64,000 nt of DNA from Anaerococcus vaginalis ATCC 51170. GTDB lineage: Bacteria; Bacillota; Clostridia; Tissierellales; Peptoniphilaceae. The notes beneath the pieces were generated by a model. The model was not told where the DNA came from, made no database searches, and was given only the letters and a program-made list of their open reading frames with translations. The stretch spans positions 327,453 through 391,452 of the forward strand of contig NZ_GG700527.1 in assembly GCF_000163295.1 (NCBI RefSeq), read 5' to 3'. The position numbers were made by a program, and so were the translations under genes. Below, in pieces: positions 58,591 to 64,000 of the stretch (within the stretch, counting starts at the first letter, position 1; each line of letters starts with the position of its first letter).

Positions 58591-58776
58591 ATGCACGAAA
58601 ATAGAAATGAACAAAATACTGGAACAAAGACCATAAAGAAGATAGGAAAGGCAACTTACGAGGTTGTAGTCCATTTTAATGAAAATGTGACTGAAACCAT
58701 GCAAGATAAATTGAAAAGGATAATGCTTAGGGAAATGGAGCAAGAAAAAGATAAAAAAACCCATAAAAATGATTAG
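58591..58776 (+). CDS. Transposon-encoded TnpW-like protein
   Basis: 61-residue protein matching the TnpW family of Tn4451-type elements: TGTKTIKKIGKATYEVVVHFNENVTETMQDKLKRIMLREMEQE. AGGAGG precedes the ATG. It ends 26 bp from the right boundary of the element, the place of tnpW-like genes in relatives. TnpW function is not established; tnpW mutants of Tn4451 are not known to me to abolish excision. Confidence 0.8.
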   Translation: MHENRNEQNTGTKTIKKIGKATYEVVVHFNENVTETMQDKLKRIMLREMEQEKDKKTHKND

Positions 58777-58797
58777 AAAGTCCTTGACAAGTTGTTA

Positions 58798-58803
58798 CAG
58801 GAA
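58798..58803. other. Right junction of the nested element (CAGGA core)
   Basis: Element sequence GTTGTTACAGGA meets ICE sequence AAAACTGCTAAG. GA at 58801-58802 duplicates the GA at 43614-43615. Confidence 0.8.
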
Positions 58804-59603
58804 AAACTGCTAAGTCAATTCTAATATCTTGTGGAGCAAGACTTGCACCTTTTGATATAAGAGAGCTTAGAGAACTAATGAGTGAAGACGAATTAGAGCT
58901 TGATAAAATTGGAGATAGGAAAACTGCTTTGTTCGTAATAATATCAGATACTGATGATACCTTTAACTTTGTAGTATCAATAATGTATTCCCAATTATTT
59001 AATCTACTATGTGATAAGGCAGATGATGTGTATGGTGGAAGACTTCCAGTTCATGTTAGGTGTCTACTTGATGAGTTTGCCAATATAGGATTAATTCCTA
59101 AATTTGAAAAATTGATTGCAACAATTCGTTCAAGAGAAATATCAGCAAGTATAATACTGCAAGCACAATCTCAATTAAAAGCAATTTACAAAGACCATGC
59201 AGATACAATAGTTGGTAACTGCGACTCTACACTCTTTTTAGGAGGAAAAGAAAAAACAACAGTAAAAGAATTATCAGAAACCCTAGGAAAAGAAACCATA
59301 GACCTATATAACACATCAGAAACAAGATCAAACCAGAAATCTTTTGGTCTAAATTATCAAAAGACTGGCAAGGAACTTATGAGCCAAGATGAAATAACTG
59401 TAATGGATGGCGGTAAGTGTATATACCAGCTAAGAGGAGTAAGACCTTTCTTATCAGATAAATTTGATATTACAAAGCATAAGAATTATAAGTTATTGGA
59501 AGATTATGATAAGAAAAACTTGTTTGATGTTGAAGAGTATCTAACAAATAGAGATAAGGTAAAGTTAAAATCAAGTTATAAAATAAATAGGTTAAACATT
59601 TGA
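58803..59603 (+). pseudogene. VirD4/TcpA-type coupling protein, C-terminal part (interrupted gene)
   Basis: Continuation of the gene at 42620. The frame resumes directly after the GA core with KTAKSILISCGARLAPFD and carries Walker B (VRCLLDEFANIGLIPKFEKLI), the IILQAQSQLKAIYKDHADTIVGNCDS motif and the C-terminal region (EITVMDGGKCIYQLRGVRPF). 266 codons plus stop. An internal ATG at 58878 could start a fragment, but no ribosome binding site is evident. Fused to 42620-43615 it makes 598 residues. Confidence 0.92.
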
Positions 59604-59621
59604 TTTTATGGAGAAAGCAAA

Positions 59622-59897
59622 ATGTGTAAAAATAGAAAAACATCTTTAATTATATTAAATATAAATGGTGAGCAGTTTATTCTAGAAAGTGATACAGAAC
59701 TCACTATGGATAAGAAAAATTATATTGAAGCAATATGCGAGACAATGTACGATGAAAGTAATGAATGGTATGAAGATATTTACGATATGTCACCATATGA
59801 TATAGCTGAGCTATTCGAAAAAACAGTAAAAGAAGAAGTAGGAATAACTGTTACATTTAAAGCGATAGACCTTGAAGTATCGATTTTAGAAGACTAG
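59622..59897 (+). CDS. Hypothetical ICE protein, 91 aa
   Basis: Acidic soluble protein without a recognised family: KTSLIILNINGEQFILESDTELT suggests a beta-rich N terminus, and YIEAICETMYDESNEWYEDIYD an acidic helix. It lies 18 bp after the coupling-protein gene and before the terminator-like hairpin copy C. GGAGAAAG precedes the ATG. Function unknown. Confidence 0.65.
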   Translation: MCKNRKTSLIILNINGEQFILESDTELTMDKKNYIEAICETMYDESNEWYEDIYDMSPYDIAELFEKTVKEEVGITVTFKAIDLEVSILED

Positions 59898-59913
59898 AAA
59901 TAAGGTATTAATA

Positions 59914-59948
59914 GGCGATAGAAATTAAAAACTCTATCGTCTTTTTTT
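59914..59948 (+). terminator. Terminator-like hairpin (family copy C)
   Basis: Perfect 9-bp stem GGCGATAGA / TCTATCGTC, 10-nt loop, seven Ts. Confidence 0.85.
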
Positions 59949-59971
59949 ATACTCAAAATTAGGAGGTTAAG

Positions 59972-59998
59972 ATGGTAAGGATAAGAAGTCCCACTTAA
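59972..59998 (+). CDS. Nine-codon mini-ORF (possible leader peptide or gene remnant)
   Basis: MVRIRSPT with a very strong ribosome binding site (AGGAGG, 5 nt upstream of the ATG), placed between hairpin copies C and D. A translated mini-ORF directly before a terminator hairpin has the layout of an attenuator. It may equally be the stump of a deleted gene. Confidence 0.35.
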   Translation: MVRIRSPT

Positions 59999-60022
59999 AA
60001 CAATTTAATAAATAAGACGTTT

Positions 60023-60055
60023 AGCGATTGAAATATAAGTTCAGTCGCTTTTTTA
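60023..60055 (+). terminator. Terminator-like hairpin upstream of ssb (family copy D)
   Basis: Ten-base-pair stem AGCGATTGAA / TTCAGTCGCT with one G-T pair, 7-nt loop and T run; lies between the mini-ORF and the SSB gene. Confidence 0.8.
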
Positions 60056-60087
60056 ATTGAAATTTATAAACTAAGGAGAAAAAATTA

Positions 60088-60399
60088 ATGGATAGAGAAA
60101 TGATAAATATTAACGCAAATTTAGTTAAGGAAGCTGAATTTTCAGAATTTGAAAAAGATGGAGAAAATGTTCAAGTAACAAATTTTGCTCTTGTCAAAAA
60201 ATATGGAAAAGGCAAAGAATATACAAATTGCTCAGTATATGGAGAAAAGGTAGAAATTGTAAAAGAATTTGAAAAAGGAGATCTAATCCATGTCTTTGGA
60301 TATTTCAAAGAAAACAAAAAAGGAGATAAGGTCTACAAAAATTTTATAGTTAAATCACTAAACAAAATAGAAAATAAGAAAGAAAACGAGGAGGAATAA
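60088..60399 (+). CDS. Single-stranded DNA-binding protein of the ICE
   Basis: Small OB-fold SSB-like protein: ININANLVKEAEFSEF, NFALVKKYGKGKEYTNCSVYGEKVEIV, and FEKGDLIHVFGYFKENKKGDKVYKNFIVKSL. 103 aa with an acidic tail (ENKKENEEE) where SSB proteins bind partners. CTAAGGAG precedes the ATG. It probably coats the transferred or replicating ICE strand. One base from the maff2 gene. Confidence 0.82.
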   Translation: MDREMININANLVKEAEFSEFEKDGENVQVTNFALVKKYGKGKEYTNCSVYGEKVEIVKEFEKGDLIHVFGYFKENKKGDKVYKNFIVKSLNKIENKKENEEE

Positions 60400-60400
60400 T

Positions 60401-60616
60401 ATGGAATTTTTTACAGCTGGAGTTGGAGTTTTAAAGACACTTGTAACTGCAATTGGTGCAGGTTTAGGAGCATGGGGAGTTATTAACTTAATGGAAGGTT
60501 ATGGTAATGATAACCCTGGTGCTAAATCTCAAGGTATTAAGCAGCTTATGGCTGGTGGAGGAATTGTACTAATCGGTATTAAATTAATTCCACTACTTGC
60601 AAATGCTTTAAATTAG
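60401..60616 (+). CDS. Maff2 family mobile-element membrane protein
   Basis: 71-residue protein with two hydrophobic helices: VGVLKTLVTAIGAGLGAWGVINLMEGYGN, then KSQGIKQLMAGGGIVLIGIKLIP. This matches the Maff2 family encoded next to VirB6-like genes in CTn5/Tn1549-type ICEs; size and topology recall VirB2-like pilins, which is only a suggestion. GAGGAG precedes the ATG. Confidence 0.9.
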   Translation: MEFFTAGVGVLKTLVTAIGAGLGAWGVINLMEGYGNDNPGAKSQGIKQLMAGGGIVLIGIKLIPLLANALN

Positions 60617-60626
60617 GAGAAAGTCT

Positions 60627-61490
60627 ATGTTTGGTATCTTTGACAAGCTAACTGAATTTTTTAAGGATATGCTACTCGGAGGTATCAAAGCAAATCTTGA
60701 GTCCATGTTCTTAGATATAAATGACAAGGTAGGAGTTATTGCTACTGATGTTGGTAAAACACCAATGGGTTGGAATGGAGAAGTATATAACTTCATAAAA
60801 AACATTAATGATAATGTGATCGTTCCAATAGCAGGTCTTATCATAACAGCAGTATTATGTATCGAACTCATAAATATGGTTATGCAAAAGAATAATATGC
60901 ATGATACAGATACTTTTGAGTTTTTCAAATATATTATAAAGATGTTTATAGCAGTCTACCTTGCAAGCCATGCCTTTGAATTTTCAATGGCAGTCTTTGA
61001 TGTGGCACAAAATCTTGTAAACAAAGCGGCAGGGGTAATCACTACTTCTGCCACTGTTTCAGGAGATCAGATAGTTGCAATGGTTGATACATTAAAAGAA
61101 AAAGAAATAGGTGAGCTTTTAATGATATTAGTTGAAACAAGTCTAGTGAGGATTGCAATTCAATGTATATCTTTAACTATTACCTTAATAGTATATGGGC
61201 GTATGTTTGAAATATATGTCTACTCATCAGTATCATCCATACCATTTGCGACTATGGGAAATAAAGAATGGGGTCAGATTGGAACAAATTATATCAAGGG
61301 ACTTTTTGCCTTGGGACTACAAGGTTTGTTTTTGATGATATGTTTGGGTATCTACACCGTTTTAATTAGAACGGTACAGGTTACAGATATTCACGCAAGC
61401 TTGTTTAGTATATTAGGATATGCTCTACTACTTGGACTTATGATGTTTAAGAGTGGAACAGTTGCAAAAAGTATTATGAATACGCACTAG
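60627..61490 (+). CDS. TrbL/VirB6-like conjugal transfer membrane protein (CD1112 type)
   Basis: Polytopic membrane protein of the mating pore. FGIFDKLTEFFKDMLLGGIKANLESMF at the N terminus, at least five hydrophobic segments (for example VPIAGLIITAVLCIELINMV, MFIAVYLASHAFEFSMAVF, LFALGLQGLFLMICLGIYTVL). 287 aa. TTAGGAGAAAG precedes the ATG. Placed between Maff2 and PrgI, as in related ICEs. Confidence 0.88.
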   Translation: MFGIFDKLTEFFKDMLLGGIKANLESMFLDINDKVGVIATDVGKTPMGWNGEVYNFIKNINDNVIVPIAGLIITAVLCIELINMVMQKNNMHDTDTFEFFKYIIKMFIAVYLASHAFEFSMAVFDVAQNLVNKAAGVITTSATVSGDQIVAMVDTLKEKEIGELLMILVETSLVRIAIQCISLTITLIVYGRMFEIYVYSSVSSIPFATMGNKEWGQIGTNYIKGLFALGLQGLFLMICLGIYTVLIRTVQVTDIHASLFSILGYALLLGLMMFKSGTVAKSIMNTH

Positions 61491-61499
61491 GAGGAATAA

Positions 61500-61790
61500 A
61501 TGTTAAAAAAGAAAAATTGTGCTTTATTGGGACTTGGAATTTTATTGGGAGGAACTTATGAAATCTTAAAAGAGAAGAAAAGAAATGAAGAAATTAGAAA
61601 CTTAAAGAAAAGATTAAATAGACTCGGAAGATGTCATAATGAATTTGTTATGTATCAAGGAGAATATAATGACAGAAATGAAGAAAAACAAGAAGAATTA
61701 GAAGAAAGAATTAGCTACCTAGAAGAAGAAACAACATCTAATTATGACCATATACTTGAACTTTACAAAGAAGAAGTAGAGGGAGATTAA
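61500..61790 (+). CDS. Hypothetical ICE protein with membrane anchor and coiled coil
   Basis: 96 residues: a short hydrophobic segment (CALLGLGILLGGTYEIL) followed by charged coiled-coil sequence (RNLKKRLNRLGRCHNEF, EEKQEELEERISYLEEE). No family recognised. AGGAGGAATAA precedes the ATG. One base from the prgI gene; probably an accessory part of the transfer apparatus. Confidence 0.65.
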   Translation: MLKKKNCALLGLGILLGGTYEILKEKKRNEEIRNLKKRLNRLGRCHNEFVMYQGEYNDRNEEKQEELEERISYLEEETTSNYDHILELYKEEVEGD

Positions 61791-61791
61791 A

Positions 61792-62202
61792 ATGGCGTAT
61801 GTACCAATACCAAAAGATTTGGACAAGATTAAAACAAAGGTTGCCTTTAACTTAACCAAAAGACAACTTATAGGTTTTTCTGTGGCAGGACTAATTGGCA
61901 TACCAACCTATATATTTATGAAGAAATATCTACCTAATGATATTTCAATCATTGTAATGCTAATAGTAACCCTGCCAATCTTTTTTATAACCTTATATGA
62001 AAAAGACACCTTAACCTTTGAAAAGTATTTTAGATTTTTCTATCTTCATAAGTTTTATCAACCAACTAAGAGAATAAGAAAGGAGGCATATCTTGAAGCA
62101 AAGAAAAAAGCAAATCAGCGACTTAAATCTAAGGGAAAAACAATTAAAAAAAGACCGAAAGGAAGTAAGAAGGCTAAAAACAAAGAAAGATCCAACAAAT
62201 AG
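61792..62202 (+). CDS. PrgI family conjugation protein (VirB3-like)
   Basis: Membrane protein paired with VirB4 in Gram-positive T4SS. YVPIPKDLDKIKTKVAFNLTKRQLIGF, two hydrophobic segments (VAGLIGIPTYIFMKKYL and IIVMLIVTLPIFFITLYEK), then KYFRFFYLHKFYQPTKRIRKE and a very basic tail. 136 aa. The last 110 bp overlap the start of virB4 in another frame, so the basic tail and the VirB4 N terminus share DNA. Confidence 0.9.
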   Translation: MAYVPIPKDLDKIKTKVAFNLTKRQLIGFSVAGLIGIPTYIFMKKYLPNDISIIVMLIVTLPIFFITLYEKDTLTFEKYFRFFYLHKFYQPTKRIRKEAYLEAKKKANQRLKSKGKTIKKRPKGSKKAKNKERSNK

Positions 62203-64000
62203 TCTTCTAAGTGTAATTTTAAAGAAAGAGAAAAAGAGATTTACTGTTGAGGATACAATTCCCTATATAAGAATGTTACCAGAGGGCATTTGCCAGTTAG
62301 ATGAAAAAAATTATTCAAAGACAATATCATTTCAAGATATAAATTACCAGTTGGCATTGGAAGAAGATAGAGATTTAATCTTTAACCAATTTGCCAACTT
62401 TTTAAATTCTTTTGATCCAAGTGTCCACATTGAACTATCATATGTAAATCAATTAGGAAGAAATAAGGACTTACAAGACGCAATTAAAATTGCTGATAAG
62501 GGAGACTTTTATGACGATGTAAGAAAAGAGTTTAGGGAGATGTTAAAGCTTCAACTTGCTAAGGGCAATAACGGACTTAAAAAGATGAAGTATATAACCT
62601 TTACAACAGAAGCTGATAACCTAGAACAAGCAAGAGCAAAGCTAAATAGACTTGAAGTAGATATTTTATCTAACTTTAAATCTATGGGAGTAAGAGCAGA
62701 AAGTCTTGATGGCGAAGAAAGGTTAAGACTTGTTCACGACATGTTAAATCCAGATAAGAACTTTGGTTTTTCATATAAGAATTTGAAGAAGAAAGAGTCT
62801 ACAAAATCACATATAACTCCCAATATCTTTAATTTTGCACCAGCAAATAATTTTAAATTTGGGAAATTCATTGGAGCAGTAAGTCATTTTCAAATACTTG
62901 CAAGTGAGCTATCAGACAGAATGTTATCTGAGTTTTTAGATATTGATGACAATATTTATGTAGCTTTTCATATAGATGTAGTTGAACAAGCAGAAGCTAT
63001 TAAACTTATTAAGAGAAAAAATACAGACCTAGATAGAATGAAAATTGAAGAACAAAAGAAAGCAGTTCGTGCTGGATATGATATGGATATTATTCCTTCA
63101 GATATAAATACTTTTGGGGCTGATGTTAAGTCCATGTTATCTGACTTACAAAATAGAGATGAAAGGCTCTTTGTAGTTACCATAGTAATGATGAATTTTG
63201 CAAGGACTAATCAAAAATTAGAAAACACCATTGCACAAATCTCATCAATTGCAAATAGACATAATTGTCAGGTAAAAAGATTATCTCATCAGCAAGAACA
63301 AGGACTTGTTTCTGCCTTACCTCTAGGAGTTAACCAAGTCGAAATAAAAAGATTTTTAACTTCATCATCAACGGCAGTTTTTATGCCTTTTACAACAGAA
63401 GAGCTATTTATTGATTCGGCAAATTCTTTGTACTATGGATTAAATGCCCTTAGCCAAAACTTGATTATGGCAGATAGGAAGAAACTTAAGAACCCTAACG
63501 GACTAATATTAGGAACACCAGGTTCTGGTAAATCTTTCTCGGCAAAGAGAGAGATGGCAAATGCAATTCTTGTTACAGACGATGATGTAATTATTTGTGA
63601 TCCTGAGGGCGAGTATTCAAACCTTGTAAAACAATTTAATGGAGAAGTTATTAAAGTTTCAGCAAAGTCAAGGGACTACCTAAATCCATTAGATATTAAT
63701 ATGAACTATGGAGATGGGGACGCACCTTTAAAAGATAAGGCAAATTTCATAATGTCTATGCTTGAACTTGTAGTAGGAGGATCTGGTCTTACTGCTGCAG
63801 AAAAATCTGTTATAGATAGGTGCTTACCGAAGATATATCAAAAATATTTTGAAGACCCAAAACCAGAAAATATGCCTATATTAGGAGATTTATACGATAT
63901 GCTCCTATCTCAAGAAGAGGGAGTTGGTAGGAAGCTCGCAACAGAAATGGAAATTTATGTTAAGGGAAGTCTTAATGTATTTAATAATAGGTCAAATGTT
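62093..64000 (+). CDS. VirB4-type conjugation ATPase, 3' end outside window
   Basis: T4SS motor ATPase. I place the start at a TTG (62093) with AGGAGG 6 nt upstream, inside prgI; the next in-frame ATG is at 62273, already in conserved sequence (FTVEDTIPYIRMLPEGI). CagE/VirB4 domain follows (FQDINYQLALEEDRDLIF, VRAESLDGEERLRLVHDML). Walker A is LGTPGSGKSFSAKR at about residue 470, with VIICDPEGEYSNLVKQF after it. The frame is open to the last base (636 codons seen); family members have about 750-800 residues. Confidence 0.93.
   Translation, partial: MKQRKKQISDLNLREKQLKKDRKEVRRLKTKKDPTNSLLSVILKKEKKRFTVEDTIPYIRMLPEGICQLDEKNYSKTISFQDINYQLALEEDRDLIFNQFANFLNSFDPSVHIELSYVNQLGRNKDLQDAIKIADKGDFYDDVRKEFREMLKLQLAKGNNGLKKMKYITFTTEADNLEQARAKLNRLEVDILSNFKSMGVRAESLDGEERLRLVHDMLNPDKNFGFSYKNLKKKESTKSHITPNIFNFAPANNFKFGKFIGAVSHFQILASELSDRMLSEFLDIDDNIYVAFHIDVVEQAEAIKLIKRKNTDLDRMKIEEQKKAVRAGYDMDIIPSDINTFGADVKSMLSDLQNRDERLFVVTIVMMNFARTNQKLENTIAQISSIANRHNCQVKRLSHQQEQGLVSALPLGVNQVEIKRFLTSSSTAVFMPFTTEELFIDSANSLYYGLNALSQNLIMADRKKLKNPNGLILGTPGSGKSFSAKREMANAILVTDDDVIICDPEGEYSNLVKQFNGEVIKVSAKSRDYLNPLDINMNYGDGDAPLKDKANFIMSMLELVVGGSGLTAAEKSVIDRCLPKIYQKYFEDPKPENMPILGDLYDMLLSQEEGVGRKLATEMEIYVKGSLNVFNNRSNV

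Noticed and set aside
58878-59603. A free-standing 241-aa ORF starting at an internal ATG
   Set aside because: It is the 3' part of the interrupted virD4; the frame is open upstream to the junction and no ribosome binding site precedes the ATG.
59972-59998. tRNA gene or tRNA fragment near the mini-ORF
   Set aside because: No acceptor stem, anticodon arm or T-loop pairing could be built around it.

Overview
The window is AT-rich, Gram-positive anaerobe DNA. The conserved clusters fit a low-GC Firmicute: uppS-cdsA-rseP-ispG-polC, rimP-nusA-rnpM-infB-rbfA-nrnA-truB-ribF, rpsO-pnp, rqcP-divIC-tilS-hpt, and a PolC-type polymerase. The strong AAA/GAA/AGA codon bias and the gene set suggest the Peptoniphilaceae (Anaerococcus, Peptoniphilus or Finegoldia relatives). 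That placement is an inference; no rRNA or tRNA gene is present to settle it.

Positions 1 to about 39400 are chromosomal housekeeping DNA: a partial msrA, a YdbC-like protein, a cysteine desulfurase with mnmA, a leftward block (RluA-type pseudouridine synthase, comM, GspE/PilB-type ATPase), the envelope and isoprenoid operon ending in polC, a DMT transporter, the large translation operon, ybaK-like, rpsO, pnp, ftsK, pgsA, recA, dinB, the tilS region, coaX, dusB, greA and lysS. LysS carries an extra C-terminal tRNA-binding domain. The PHP domain of PolC appears to have lost several metal ligands.

From about 39400 (perhaps from inside the 3' end of lysS) to the window end lies the left part of an integrative and conjugative element of the CTn5/Tn1549 type: small membrane protein, RepA_N-like initiator, DnaC-like loader, PcfB, antirepressor, VirD4-like coupling protein, SSB, Maff2, TrbL/VirB6-like, PrgI and VirB4. 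The integrase and the relaxase of this element are beyond the window.

The VirD4 gene is split by a second, nested element of about 15.2 kb (43616-58802). Its ends share CAGGA, and removing it at the GA dinucleotide rejoins the coupling-protein gene in frame. It encodes a large serine recombinase at the left and a TnpW-like protein at the right. Between them are a TetR-controlled cargo (ClbS/DfsB-like protein, two half-size ABC transporters and a complete ECF transporter with an MptD-type S component) and a mobilisation/replication module (sigma-like factor, DUF3847 protein, MOBQ-type oriT and MobA/MobL relaxase, replisome organiser, DUF1413 protein, ORF6N protein). The cargo looks like an uptake system for a metal chelate or another small molecule; the substrate cannot be read from sequence.

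The most unusual signals are DNA-level repeats inside the replication genes of both elements: four tandem 23-bp repeats in the ICE repA, and helically phased TGCAA repeats in the replisome organiser of the inner element. Others are three copies of a palindromic operator around the TetR gene and the ABC operon, a recognisable MOBQ nic region, and a recurring family of terminator-like hairpins between ICE genes.
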